Positions 24,028 through 35,589 are shown, numbered from the stretch's first letter. The stretch is 64,000 bases of DNA from Pristionchus mayeri (GCA_036245805.1 BTRK01000005.1:41837216-41901215), one strand, 5' to 3'. The notes: generated by a model from the letters alone, not told the origin. Translations and numbers: made by a program.

Positions 24028-27000
24028 ATGGTACGTAGGTGCGCACTTTGTGGAGCGTCGGGTGTGAATGGGGGAATGCGAAGATTCCCGGCCAATTCCC
24101 TGCCCCATAAACAACAAGTGTGGGTAGATCGACTATTGCTCCCTCCTGAAAAGAGTGAGGAGATGCTGCGCTTGTATCGTACGCGACTGGGCGCGAGTCC
24201 TCCTTTGCGGATCGTGTGGTGCTCGGTGCATTTCGGAGAAGACGACCTGCCCATGAGAAATCATAGTCTTTCCTGTAGATCCTGATAGCAACTTCAACAA
24301 TATGTGCTGAATTATAGCACCGCATACAACCCCCCCCCCCTCCTCCCCTACCATGCCGCGTCTCTCTCGATTGAACAGCAGTCAGAACCATCAAGTAACG
24401 TTTTATCGAGGGGAAGGGAATGGACGAGGGAGAGACATATCGAAGGGGAAACACACAAGAAATGGAATAAGACGAACCATGATTTAGCGAGCGGAGACCC
24501 TCGATGATTCTCGTGTAGAAGAGACCGACGGATCTCCCCCTCCACTCTCGCGAATGGCAACTCTTGCATCGACCAACGACCCTAGCGACCCCCCGATTCC
24601 TCCTTTGTCGCGAGTACAATCCGCAAGTGCTCCGACCGTATCTCGCTATGCGTCCACGGTGAATCAGTTTAGTCGGTTGGGATTAGAATAGCTTTATTCA
24701 GAATTTATTCGAATGCCCCTCACAAGATGATTCGGAGTACAGAACAGAAACAGAAAAGGTCAGCAATAAATAACAAAGGATGTACAGTATTATCATAAGT
24801 TTACATGATTATCTACAGGGGTCATCACAAGAAACGGTTGATTCTACCGAGTCGATAGACAACTCTCTTCCTGATCTACCACCGTACTTGCTCATCGCCT
24901 CATCGTCTCTCCTCAACCTGTTCACTCGTTGTCCTTCTTGCGGTGATCCCTCTATTCACTCGCTATCCTTCTCTCAGCATGGGTCGGCCGTTGTGCTGAA
25001 GTGGAGGTGCAATAAGTGTGTCAAGTCATCCTGGCCTTCTCAACCACTCCTATGTGGTCGTTTCTACGAAGGAAATGCCAAGATTGCCACTGCTGGCCAC
25101 ACTACAGGATTGTCACTGCCGGTATTCATCTTTGCAATGTTTTTTTTAAAATTCTCACCTGAATGTCGCTCAGCGACTGGCCGTGTTCGGTGATGTGCTC
25201 GGACTCCCCCTTCCTGCTCCTCGTACAGAGTACGATCTTCTCTCGAAGCTCGTGCTGCCTGCAGTTGATATAGTCTACGAAAGACACATACGATACGTGG
25301 AGAGTGTGGTTCGAAATGTTGCTAGCGTAAATAAATCTTCATTGCGGCATAATTGAATAACTATACAACGAGTAGATATGCTTCCATTTTTTGCATTTAC
25401 AAATAAATGCTCAGCAGTTACTATATTTACATATGGCACTTCTTGGATAATTGGCCCACCCCCCCCCCTTCCTCCCCTACCCGCTCATTTTTAGATCTCA
25501 TTCCTTGATTTTCGGTCGCGCAACCACTTTGAGATGGGGAGGGGATGGGGGTGGGCCAATTATCCAAAAAGTGCCTTACATATTATTCTATATTAATCAC
25601 TACCATAGTTGTCCACCACTGGACCACCCATGAGCACCCATGAACATCGGGTCATGGTCAAAAATCGATCGGTAGGTCAAGACTAGGTACCGTACCGAAT
25701 CGATCATACAGTACCATCAGATACCGTATCCCCGATTATCGCAAACTAACTTTATTTGTAAAGTCTTGGTACGATTGCCGGATCGATTATACAGTACCCA
25801 AGTTACTATCGTAACTCAGTTTCTCAGGTCAAACAATTGTAATTTTTTTTCTAAAATTCTAAATCGATTATAAAATGATTCTACGGTAACAAGAGATACG
25901 GTAGAATTCTTTTAAAAAATTACTGTCGATTTTGAATATTTAGAAAAAAAGTTTGACCCAAGGAACTGGATCTGACCCATGGAACTGGGTTACAGTAATG
26001 TCTTGAGTACTGTAGAATCGACTGAGCACCGTACCTGGACTTTTTAAAAATAAAGTAAGTGCGATGCTCGGGGGATACGGTAGTGGTATACGGTATCTGG
26101 AGTACGGTATGATCGATTGGGTACGGTACCTAGTCTTGACCTACCGATCGAGTTTTGACCATGACCCGGGGTTCATGGGTGCTAAGTGCTTGTCACTTTT
26201 CATGACAATCACTTAGCACCCATGAATAGGGGTCATGGGAATCGCCGCCGGCATGGGCAACTATGATCACTACTTACATCAGATTATTATTCTCATATCT
26301 AACAAATTACGCTCTGGTTGTTAGGTTACAGTATCCCTCAACTATGAAGTAACAGAGACACTCGGTTTTCATTAGTTAATCATAAAAACTGGAAACTCAC
26401 TTGAAGAGGAGAGGAATCGACTTGTCGATTGACGGACGGTACAGTCGGCCCGGCTTCACTGCACTGAACGCGACCATCTCATTCATCCACCTGACAACAA
26501 ATTTGATTCTACTTGTCATCAATATGCACAAGCATATGAAGGGAATTGGTACAGATAATCGAATTGTTTAGAGAAGTCCGCTATTTTTTTCAGATGGTAT
26601 CAGTGGGCGGATGGAGAAGGAGGGAGTGAGAAGGGGGCTGAAGATTTTGTTAGCCAAGCTGTACAAGGTGCTTTCACTTTTTGGGAAAACAATCATAGGT
26701 GTCCAGGAATGGCGGCGAGGGGGGGGGGGGGTACTGAGCACCGCCCCAAATTTGGGGCGGTGCGCAAGCATGAGTAGGGGGTCATGGTAAAATCGATAAT
26801 AAGTGATGGTAGGTCAAGACAACGTTCCATACCCAATCGATAGTACAGTACCTCCAGATACCGTATATGGCTACCGTAAACCTCGAGCATGGGCCAAACA
26901 TTTTTCTAAAAAAAAGTTTTTTCTAGAAATCCCAAATAGATCATAAGATGATTCTACAGTAATTAGATATACGGAAATATACTTTAAATAAATTTTATTT

Positions 27001-29331
27001 TCGATTTTGATTTTTTAGAAAATTTTTGACCCAAGGAACTGGATCTGACCCACGGATCTAGGTTACGGTAGTTACTTTGGTACTGTAGAATCGATTGGAT
27101 ACGTTACCAGGACTTTTTAAAAATAAAGTTAGTTTGTGATATTCCGGGATTACGGTAGCGGAATACGGTATTTTGGGGTACTATAACATCGATTGGTTAT
27201 GGTACTTTGATTTTTTTCGTTTTGGTACGGTACTTTGATTTTTTTGAAAATTAAGTCAGTTAGTGATGATCGAGGGTTACGGTAGCCATATACTGTATCT
27301 GGAGGTACTGTACTATCTATTGGGTACGGTACTTAGTCTTGACCTACCATCACTTATTATCGATTTTACCATGACCAAATTTGGGCGGTGCTCAGAACCC
27401 CCCTGTCGCCGCCGGCGTGGACACCTATGAACAGAATGATAATTTGAACGGATCAATGCTTATATGACAATGGGTGGTTAGTACTGCATGCTTGTAGATT
27501 CGATCAGTGTGCACGGACAACGACGCTAAGATAGGGAAGATGCTGAGGGATGACTTCAGTGTCATCAAGCATCTTCTCGATTTTTGGCATCTTGTCAAGG
27601 GAATTAACCATGATCTGAGAGAGGTAATTACATGCAGAACAACTTATAACCGTTAGGAGAACATGTTACACTTGTAAAATGTGGCGGAGAAGACATGCGA
27701 AACTTATGTTTCACCTGTTCTCTAGTTTCTATGACCAACAAGAAATAATGCAAACTGTAGAGAGACGTACATCTTACGCCATATTAGTTGTTTTTTTCAG
27801 TTGGCAAAGAAGAAGCAGTGCCCCAATATACAGTATTGGAGAAAGAAGTTAATAAACCATGCGCACTATATCCACTCCAAGTTCGGTAAAAGTCGTAAGC
27901 TTGGACTGCAATACTGGTTGTCTTCTCTCGCACACGTAACTGGAAGACATCGTCACTTCGCCAAGGTGCCTTCATGTTTCATACATGCAACTTACGAGTC
28001 AATCACAAAATGTATTACCCATATTATGTAATAGACTACGGTAATACTTCCAGGTTCCCTTCTTGCACGGCATTGCCAAGTGCAAGCATTCTCGACTGAG
28101 ATGGAGCAATGCGCATCTAATCAGGAGGGACAGCGAGGAGTTTCAGCTGCTGAAAGCTGTGATTATGAAGCCCACTTTTCTCGCTGGTTTCCTCAGAGCG
28201 AGTCCCAAGAAAAACACCTCCCCGAATGAGTGTTTCAACAGCATAATCAATATCTATGCACCCAAGAGAATTGCTCGGTTAGCCATAATTACTGTACTTT
28301 CCGGACGAATCCTAAATATTACACGCGCAACTAGGAATTCAGATCGTCAAAGTGATACGGAGAGCTGATCAAACTTGCCCATCTACATTACAACACGCTC
28401 GCTCTACTGGATATGCTGAATCTGAGGGAGGAACGAGGAAACAGTTCGGTCAAGGTTATCGGGAGGGAAGGAGAGACTGTGAAACGGAAGATGGCCACGG
28501 CTGACCACGCATGGAGACGTGAGCTTAGACATGCACATTCATATAATTCCGGAAGAGCAATCTGCAAACAGCGAGTAGGCCAATGTACTGAAACAAAATA
28601 ATACGTGTCAGGTATGGGCGGAGATTCCCGGAGTTATCGAGAAGAGAAAGTTGGATCTGTTCATGAAGAAGGTCGGAGCGCCCACCGACCGAGAGTACGT
28701 GCTGGCGATGCAGGAAGAAGAGAAGGATGTGGAGGAGGCGGAAGGAGCGGAAGGAGCAGAAGAAAGGGAGGAGGGCGATGGGGGAGAGAGCGATGTCTCG
28801 GAGGAGCTGGGGGAAGGGCTGTACGGAGAGGAGGTGGACTCGGACCACAACCCTGTGATGGATGCGATCGAGCTGTCTGACGCCGAGGACGAAGAGTCAG
28901 CAGAGGAGGAAGACGAGGGAGAGGTCGAGGGGAAGGAGGGAGATGTCGTCGACGGAGTGGAGAAGATCGCGCTCTCGTCTGGATCCGAGTGGGATGAGGG
29001 AGAGGCTGGAGAACGCTGGATGGCACTGCATCAAGGTGGAAGGGGAAGAGGAAGAGGCGGGAGAGGAGGGAGAGGGCGTGGGGGTACTGTAGTTCGGCAC
29101 GAAGTGGCAGCCGTCCAAGCTTCAGTATCCTCGGCCGACCCCTCGGGTCAGCAAGGACTCTCCGATGAGCCGAAGGGGGGAACTGCGAAGAAGAGGGAGA
29201 GAAGAGCGACAGCAGCAGCGAAGAAGAAGGGCGAAGAAGAGATGGATGAAGAAGACTCCAGCTCTGATTCCGCCTTCAAGTCCACACAAGCCAAGCGAGT
29301 TAGAGCGAATGGAAGGGGTAGAGGGAAGTAA
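24028..29331 (+). CDS. THAP-domain, Kolobok-transposase-like gene with acidic and RGG C-terminal tail
   Basis: Exon model: 24028-about 24280 (THAP zinc finger MVRRCALCGASG ... RFPA ... W ... CSVHF, fitting C-x2-C/C-x2-H), possibly 24490-24658 (Ser/Pro-rich linker), 24819-25121 (RCPSCG, WRCNKC, WPSQPLL, GNAKIA), 25174-25326 (RLAVFGDVLGLPLP), 27508-27623 (VCTDNDAKIGKML, FWHLVKG), 27801-27965 (LAKKKQCPNIQYW), 28054-about 28277 (HGIAKCKHSRL, NTSPNECFNSI, YAPKRI), about 28340-28518 (LAHLHYNTLALLDML) and 28612-29331 (IPGVIEKRKLDLFMKK, a long Glu-rich stretch, RGRGGRGG and Lys/Arg-rich end). THAP plus these cysteine, W-SQP, H-KG and YAPKR motifs is the Kolobok-like plan. I did not find the exons that should hold the central catalytic block between 25326 and 27508. 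No terminal repeats are visible, so it may be a domesticated gene or a decayed transposon. The last two junctions are uncertain. Confidence 0.65.
25436..25576. repeat. Short inverted repeat in an intron of the THAP gene
   Basis: GGATAATTGGCCCACCCCC at about 25443 is mirrored by its reverse complement ending near 25567, with GC-rich sequence between. It looks like a small MITE or hairpin. Confidence 0.7.
25604..26265. mobile_element. hAT-like foldback element, copy A
   Basis: The ends are CATAGTTGTCC and, inverted, CATAGTTGCCCATGCCGGCG; the 8-bp duplication ATCACTAC lies at 25596-25603 and 26266-26273. The arms are imperfect inverted repeats rich in TACCGTA words. The CA-rich ends and 8-bp duplication fit the hAT superfamily. 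It is non-autonomous, 662 bp, in an intron of the THAP gene. Confidence 0.85.
26401..26490 (-). pseudogene. Orphan exon on the opposite strand inside the THAP gene
   Basis: On the minus strand a 90-bp segment bounded by TTGTCAG| and |GTGAGTTT reads WMNEMVAFSAVKPGRLYRPS followed by IDKSIPLLFK. It looks like genuine protein, yet no neighbouring exon on that strand joins it. I do not recognise the source gene. Confidence 0.5.
26694..27429. mobile_element. hAT-like foldback element, copy B
   Basis: Ends CATAGGTGTCC and inverted GGACACCTATG enclose 736 bp of imperfect inverted repeat related to copies A and C (same CTATCGATTGGGTACGG words). Flanking 8-mers AAAACAAT and AACAGAAT match at six of eight positions, a decayed target duplication. 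It is also in an intron of the THAP gene. Confidence 0.8.
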
Positions 29332-29406
29332 AGGGTCATGCATAGATGGACAGAGTAGGCACAGGGATCATGATTTGTTCTTTTGTTAATTTATTCGTAA
29401 CACTCA

Positions 29407-29468
29407 CTTGTTGTTGTAGCCACCGAATGCCGTCGTGGCCCGTTGTTGCGTGTCGCCACGGGGATCTG
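29407..29468 (-). pseudogene. Possible terminal exon of uncertain gene
   Basis: After an AATGCAG acceptor the minus strand reads, in one frame, PRGDTQQRATTAFGGYNNK then TGA, which looks like a real C-terminus. The phase left by the adenylate-kinase-like gene upstream gives a different frame (IPVATRNNGPRRHS). It may be the end of that gene or a remnant of another. Confidence 0.3.
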
Positions 29469-29843
29469 CATTCAATAAATAATTATAATTGAATAATGAG
29501 AAAACAACACATGCGTTCTATGATCTTACTAAATTCCACGTAAACTAATCCATAAGAAACGCACCATATTTTAGTCAACCATTGAAACGACAATTTTGAT
29601 GATTTTCGAAATGCTATACTATAGCATTTAATTTCTTGTAAATTATATCATATTTATAATGGAATCACTGTAACACAACTAGGCCATAGTTATCATGAAC
29701 CAGTCCAAAAATATTTCAATTGCTGGGAAGCGCAAGCATGGGAATAAATTTATCTGAAGTCCTGAGAATCCTAGGCATAGGAAGATCCTGAAGACTGCAC
29801 CTCTGATTACGATGTCACCCACCTACAGAATCCCCGCACGTAC

Positions 29844-30635
29844 CTTGTCTAGTTTGCCCTTCTTCTCGTATTGGGCCACGACGGGAGCAGTCGCTTCGCT
29901 GAACGTCTTCAGACGCTTCTTGGTAGCGTCTATGTTGTCGTCGTCACGTCCACTGCAAGAGAGTGCACGACAATAGATAGAGGACACGGTACTATCAATC
30001 TCTTTCGAGCTACAGTATACCTGGTCTCCGCGCACTTGAGCAGTCGCGTCACGAGCGTCTCCTCCGAAACTTCGAAATAGACGGCCAGCTTGGCGGGAAT
30101 GATCTGCATACAAGCTTACAGTACCCACCGTATCCCGCCACAGTACCCCTACCGTACCTCAGTCTCGAACTGGTTTCCTTGGGGGTATCCATCGATGAGG
30201 AATCCATTGCTGCCCTTGGCCACTTCCTTGAGTATCGCCTCCTTGATCAGATCGAGCACCACAGTCTTCAAGGACAGTAGGATACAGTAACCATTGTACT
30301 GCATTAATCAGGGTGTTACCGTACCAGGGGAGCCTCCATGATCTTCGTCAGCTCCACGCCAGTGGGTTTCGGTAGGTCACGCGGGATACGGTAGGTCAAC
30401 TACAGTAACCTACATTATCCTTACCTTTGCTCGATGGAGGTCTCCGGAAGAGAGATGCGAGAGACCGTACTTGACCACGATCTTCTCGCACTGGGTGCCC
30501 TTGCTCAAGCTGGGACCACCTGGATAAGAGCAGGGTATTAGCCAGTCCGCGATTCGAAGAGACTACGGTAGGATACCGTACCGACGATGAAGAAGACGCA
30601 CATCTTGATGGGGCGAGGTCGACCTTCTTGTCGGA
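29844..30635 (-). CDS. Adenylate kinase 1-like gene with altered P-loop
   Basis: AK1 interconverts ATP, ADP and AMP in the cytosol. Minus-strand exons: 30635-30582 (start ATG at 30603, MCVFFIVG), 30519-30425 ([20 protein letters not shown]), 30351-30325 (LTKIMEAPL), 30265-30158 ([14 protein letters not shown]), 30103-30021 ([18 protein letters not shown]) and 29952-29844 ([18 protein letters not shown] through KKGKLDK). Order and lengths match AK1. The canonical P-loop GGPGSGKGT reads GGPSLSKGT, losing both inner glycines, and the conserved DGYPR reads DGYPQ, losing the phosphate-binding arginine. The exon at 30351 needs a poor acceptor. A normal last exon is not evident. It is probably a catalytically dead relative or a pseudogene still largely open. 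Confidence 0.75.
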
Positions 30636-30892
30636 CTGTAAAGGCAGGATTGATGATCTGGGACTAGGAATATACATGCTGAAGTATTATTGCCATTTTG
30701 AGATGGTGTGGACTAGGGTGGCGAGGATGGCTCTTACTCACCCGCACTTGTTTGTTTCCTCTGGCGGGTACCCGACGCACTCTCTATTTACAACCCTTCT
30801 CTCCTCTGCTCACCCGATTTAGAGAGGAGAGAGTAGTTCTGGAATGGAGATGGGGGCATGATAAGAAGGGAATGGTGAATGGTGGTGCTCAC

Positions 30893-31798
30893 CTTGTTGG
30901 CCGGTCGTTGAGAGGTGGGATGGATGGAGAGGGGGAAGTAGCCAGTGAACCACTTGTGGATGGGCAGATTGAGGAAGTAGCGAGAGGCGTATGCTCCTGT
31001 CAAATGGAAAAAACGACGGTAACGGTAAACTGGTGAATGGATAAAAAAATCGATAGTCAGCGTACCCTTGTACGGCGAGTCCCAGTCCCACCACAGCCAG
31101 ACGCCGTACTTGGCGACCACGAGGTCGTAGCCGTTGAGGAGCTCAAAAGTGGAGGTTACGGTTGCGAATCATGCACAAGAGGGGATTCAAAAGTAGCTTC
31201 TGTAACTGCTCTCACCATCCATCTGAAGAGAAGTAGAATGCGTGCAGGCGTCACGAAGGTCGCCCAGAAGTGGTAGAGAACGCCATGGATCTGAATAGGG
31301 GAATGGAATCACTAATTATCGAAAGGATGACTGACCTGTAGTCGTCGCTCCTACGGGAGGCGCATCGGCGCCAACTCAATGCCCAGTACGGTAGCCAGCC
31401 TGAGAGGATGTTAGAGATTACGAGGTTTTCCGGAGCCACACAATTCCTAAAGTAATTTCATTGTCAGCGACTTAAAATTCCATCGAATAGTACCGGTAGA
31501 AAATATAAGCACAATAGTTGCATATAATTCCTGAAGTGTTTGGCTCGCGTAAAATAGAGGGCGGGATAGAGCGCGCGTAAACAAGTGACGAATCGAGCGA
31601 CCACAGAACATGCGAACCTGTACTCGGCCTAAGTGAAGGGAGCAATTTCCTCGAGCAGCTATATTTAAGTTACAAAGCTAGGGCATGTATTCAAACATAA
31701 AATAATTACAATCGAAGGAAAAGTAAATATACCTGGAGGTTCCTTCTGTTTTGCAGCGACCAAAACTATGCCTGGACGGCACGTTTCTCGGCGCCATC
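30893..31798 (-). pseudogene. DGAT2/MOGAT-family acyltransferase, N-terminal fragment
   Basis: DGAT2-type enzymes make di- and triacylglycerol at the ER membrane. Minus-strand exons: possibly 31798-31733 (start MAPRNVPSRHSF), 31399-31336 (ATVLGIELAPMRLP, then TAG, then ERRLQ), 31290-31216 (IHGVLYHFWATFVTPARILL), 31141-31066 (YGVWLWWDWDSPYKG) and 30996-30893 (FLNLPIHKWFTGYFPLSIHP). These match the family up to just before the HPHG active-site motif, which is absent. The in-frame stop inside exon 31399-31336 and loss of the catalytic half mark a pseudogene. The next minus-strand exons belong to the adenylate-kinase-like gene. Confidence 0.75.
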
Positions 31799-32389
31799 GT
31801 TCTCCTCAATTTATGATATAAATAGGAGCGTAAATAGGTCCAATGACGACATGGAACAACATGATGAAGAATAACGACAAGTGGAACATACTCGAAATCA
31901 GTATAAGCTTACTATAAAGTGATCGAGCTACCTATATCTTTGGTTTAAATGGAAGGAATATACATCATTGCGGCGGTGCATAACAGATGCTTACGACAAA
32001 TAAGAAGAACAAAGCTAATTCTGTCCAGTAAACGCGACAGTAGTGTGACGTGGCATAATGGCGACAAGAACTTAACTGACCCCAGCTTCTGTCGCTTTCG
32101 CGCCCTTTCTGCCTCGCTAAAAGGTCAGAGAAAGGCAGAGAGCGCGCGAAAGCGAGAGAAGAAGGGGTCAGTTAAGTTCTCGTCGTCATCATATCATTTT
32201 GGAAGAATTTACGGGTAAACGAGGGTGGTTGCTACTCACTCACGTGCTTATAGCATTGCATGACTATGCTTAGTCAATGTTACAACTGTTTAAAACATAT
32301 ATAAACGATACAGAAAGGGAAAAAAAGGAAAATTCAAAGCCGAAAACTGAACGCCAGTGGGCGGAGCTCTAAATAAATATTTTTCACTG
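31799..32389. repeat. Non-coding stretch with a strong hairpin at about 32064-32190
   Basis: The segment GACAAGAACTTAACTGACC near 32064 is the inverse of the sequence ending near 32190, with further paired GCTTTCGCGC-type words inside, making a hairpin of about 125 bp. It resembles a small MITE. I see no gene in the remainder. Confidence 0.6.
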
Positions 32390-33330
32390 ATTTTACTGGT
32401 AAATATTATTTTTTTACTGTCTTTAGCGTCGGGGGCCGCTAAACCACACCTTCCCGGGGGCCTACCGTAATCCGCCTGTTGCAAACGCGTAAATCATTCA
32501 TTCTTTTATATTTTTATATTGTTTTTTCTACGATTTTGCTTTATTTTACCAGTACTTAACTAAAAATAATATTAAATAATAATTTTGAGAAAATTATTTT
32601 TCACCGCGAATTATCTTTAAGAGCAAAAATAATTGATAAAAATAAGTAAAACAAAAGAAAAGAACGAATTTCGAAAGAATTAATGCCGGTTTTTAACGAA
32701 CTTTTCAAGGAGCTGCGTGAAAAGTTAGAGAAAGGCGAGATAGCACGCATTCTTGAGAGAGGGAAAAGGAAGCAGTGATTGTTTACTTCCTTTTCCCTCT
32801 CTCGACAACGCGTGCTCTCTCGCCTTTCTCTAACTTTTCACGCAGCTCCTTGAAAAGTTCACGAACTTTTCGACGAACTATGTTCGAAATTCGTACTTTT
32901 CTTTTGTTTTACTTATTTTTATCAATCCTTTTTGCTTTCAACTTATGACTGCTTATAAGAACAACCTTCCCTCTGATGGAATAGCTTGACATTACAGGGT
33001 GGGGAAAGTGGTGACCCATTTTCGAAAAAAATACTCCAACCCTGTTTACTTTCACTACGCTGTATTCTGAAGCTATTCCAGCTAAGGGAAGGTTGCCATT
33101 ATAAGAAGTCATAAGTTAAAAGCAAAAATAGTTTATAAAAATAAGTAAAACAAAAGAAAAGTATGATTTTCGAACATAGTTCGTCGAAAAGTTCGTGAAC
33201 TTTTCAGCGACCTGGTTAGAGAAAGAGAGAGAGTACACGAACAGGAGAGAATCAGAAGTTCGCGAACTTTTTACGCAACTTTTTACGCAACTTTTCTCGC
33301 ACATTTCTGACAGATTAAACAAGCCGAATG
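32390..33330 (-). repeat. Inverted copy of the 23.1 kb repeat, with an extra nested palindrome
   Basis: The outer part (32925-33325) is the reverse complement of 23095-23475. Near 32400-32470 it also matches the TACGGTAGGC/GGGGGCC segment of the first copy. Between them, 32622-32945 is a separate palindrome whose core (about 32698-32860) folds GAACTTTTCAAGGAGCTGCG against its inverse with a GGAAGCAGTGATTG-containing turn. Confidence 0.75.
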
Positions 33331-33470
33331 TGTCGCATTCAACAAAATCTCCCCTTGCACCACTCGTGTTTCTCGAATCTCGCTTATTGTGACGTGATCA
33401 CCGAATCGCCGTAATTCGGGGTTTTAACTTCATTGATCCATTGGAAGCTTTATTTCCCGATTTTTCTCAG

Positions 33471-33813
33471 ATGACGATATCGTCTACTTCGAATTGTATG
33501 TCGCTGAATAGCTCAATGAATTCATGGAGAGAGGAGCGCAGTCGGGAGAGGCGAGGGGTAAAAGGGGTTTCTGTAATTGTGGTTATTGAACTGCACTTGG
33601 AAGATCACTATGCCCCGTCCAATTGAAATTTGAAAAGACTGTACAGCAGCATTCCTCCACGTTATAACTTGGTCATTTTCAGACTTGTAGAGTAGACAGT
33701 GCCTGATACCGAAACCTTATCGCCATCAAATCAATCGATTCCTTCAGGTTCTCTGCTTGTCTCTCTCTGAGATTCCCGAAGGCGAGCTGTGCTCTCGTTT
33801 CCTGGCTGTGGGA
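33471..33813 (+). pseudogene. SF3B3 fragment: two adjacent mid-gene exons
   Basis: After TTTTCTCAG| the sequence reads DDIVYFELYVAE, stop, LNEFMERG, matching SF3B3 ELVYFEMD..GQLNEYTERK. At 33748-33813 (CTTCAG| to GGA|GTGAGT) it reads VLCLSLSEIPEGELCSRFLA, matching SF3B3 VVCMSLANVPPGEQRSRFLA. The order is as in the parent gene, intron included. A stop in the first exon shows decay. These exons lie beyond what is visible in the parent gene at the left edge. Confidence 0.8.
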
Positions 33814-34441
33814 GTGAGTGCAGAACGCAGTGAGTGATCTTTGATCTCCTCAGTTTGTTTTCTCAATTTAATACTTTTTTATTGCATTTTCTGAAATAAT
33901 TTATCGTTGTTTTTGAATAAAAGCAACAGATGCTACAGCGAAAATGTTTGATAATTTACCGGTTGAGTCCTGCTTCACTAGGTTTCCAAATGCTGTAACA
34001 TCCTGCGAGTCCAATAGAGTTTGCCCTTTGTTGGAAAAACAATAATTTGCGCAATATGAACATAACTTCAGATCATGGCTCTACCAATTCCAGAACCGCT
34101 TACATCAGACCCCGCTCAGGTTACAATCGGAGACCGATCGAATACTGACTACTAAATAATTGCCTATCCTCTTAGCTCGCGCTATGATCGTTGGATGATT
34201 GTCTAGGTCATGGTTATGACAGCGTCAAAAATTTAACTTTGCTGACACTCCTTCTTTAAAACATATCACGACACTCAATTTGTCTGTGCTTAGCGTACAG
34301 ATAGATCTATGTGATATGTACATGCATCATTTCTTGTTTACGACAAATTTCCTGTAAATGAAAATTTACAGCTCGGTGATTAATGGTAACTTTCTATATA
34401 CGACATGTGATCCGGAAAGAGACCTACCTCACTGATTTCAG

Positions 34442-34510
34442 GAGTAATTATTGGCTGATGGGCACTCACTCGAAAGTCTTTTACACGAGTGACGACAAGA
34501 TGAGCATACG
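34442..34510 (+). pseudogene. PHAF1 exon 10 fragment
   Basis: Between TTTCAG| and ACG|GTAAGA the plus strand reads MGTHSKVFYTSDDKMSIR, matching LGAPSKVFYKSDDKMSIHK of PHAF1 exon 10. The flanks 34320-34680 recur as a direct repeat at 37615-37970. Confidence 0.85.
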
Positions 34511-35229
34511 GTAAGAGAGATTTTAGGACATTTGCAAGCTGTTTTAGGTGATATTATCTTGAAAACTATTGCAGTACGAGATAAAAAACAACTAAATGTT
34601 GAGCATTTGCCCTTAGGGAAAAGAAAAGTAAATAGAACAAGATATTGCAATTTTGAGGGTACGTTTTAATTCACACCACTAAGTTTAAAATAGTAAGCAT
34701 AGTCATGCTTCAAACAGTATGTAAAACATGTCTCGCTCGCTTCATAGTGATGAGAGCCGAACAAACTAAACCAAATGCATCAATTAAAATTTATCCCCAT
34801 TATTGGTCATGATTGATTGGGCAAGTGTGGTAATTTCGTTAGAGGGGGTATTCGAAGGGAGCGGGATTGGTTTTTACTCGCGCGATAGTGCAATGCATAC
34901 TGTAACAGCGCGAGCATTACTCCAAATATATTCACTGAATCAACTATATGCTCTCGTAATCATTGAATATGTGTAGTGAAGAACGTGCGGAAATACTACT
35001 CGAAACATCTCTGCGATAGGCGAAATAAAATATGTTTTTTTCTCCAGTTGAGCAGAGGATGATTGCTTAATAACGGTATATCTTATCAAATACTCCCTAG
35101 GTTAAAGCCACATAGTAATAGTGTTCCCCCACTTTACCTGTAATTTTTCTATTCTTCTCTCTCTCTTTCATGACCTAATCGTAAAAGAGATCACGGAGAA
35201 TGAGGAAAGCCCTTCTTCTCCCATCGCAG

Positions 35230-35316
35230 GCAGGGTAAACATGACGAGTCGGGGATCGACGACCAACGACTACTAAATACTGACACTGACGAGGAACGTG
35301 GCTTTCGGAGATCACG
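35230..35316 (+). pseudogene. PHAF1 exon 9 fragment
   Basis: After ATCGCAG| it reads VNMTSRGSTTNDY, stop, ILTLTRNVAFGDH followed by GTGAGG, matching PHAF1 exon 9 (VKMATRSATANDYELVTLKRN). The following intron keeps GGGAAGTGATTGAAAC, as in PHAF1 intron 9. It lies downstream of the exon 10 fragment, so the order is reversed relative to the gene. Confidence 0.85.
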
Positions 35317-35589
35317 GTGAGGGGGAGATAGTTTCTGCAACACGGTTTCTTTAACCCCTAGAATGGCTGTGACCGGATTTAAAATAGATTATTGTATTAT
35401 TTTTTGAAAGAGAGATAAAAGTCCACCAAAGGCTTCTTTAACATCCTTATTTGGGAAGTGATTGAAACAGGTATCCACCGCTTAGTTATTGTTTTCGGGT
35501 TAGACCACTTTTACCATGGATTAAATGATGATCCCTTCCTCTATTTGACGACAATAGTGCGATCCGGAAAGATACCTCATTTATTTCAG

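Noticed and set aside
23906..24619. 237-codon minus-strand frame opposite the THAP exon
   Set aside because: The plus strand carries a recognisable THAP zinc finger; the antisense frame is a shadow with no family motifs.
30325..30996. Deliberate DGAT2-adenylate kinase fusion gene
   Set aside because: The acyltransferase part has an in-frame stop and its last exon does not join the kinase exon in the kinase frame; adjacency of two damaged genes is simpler.
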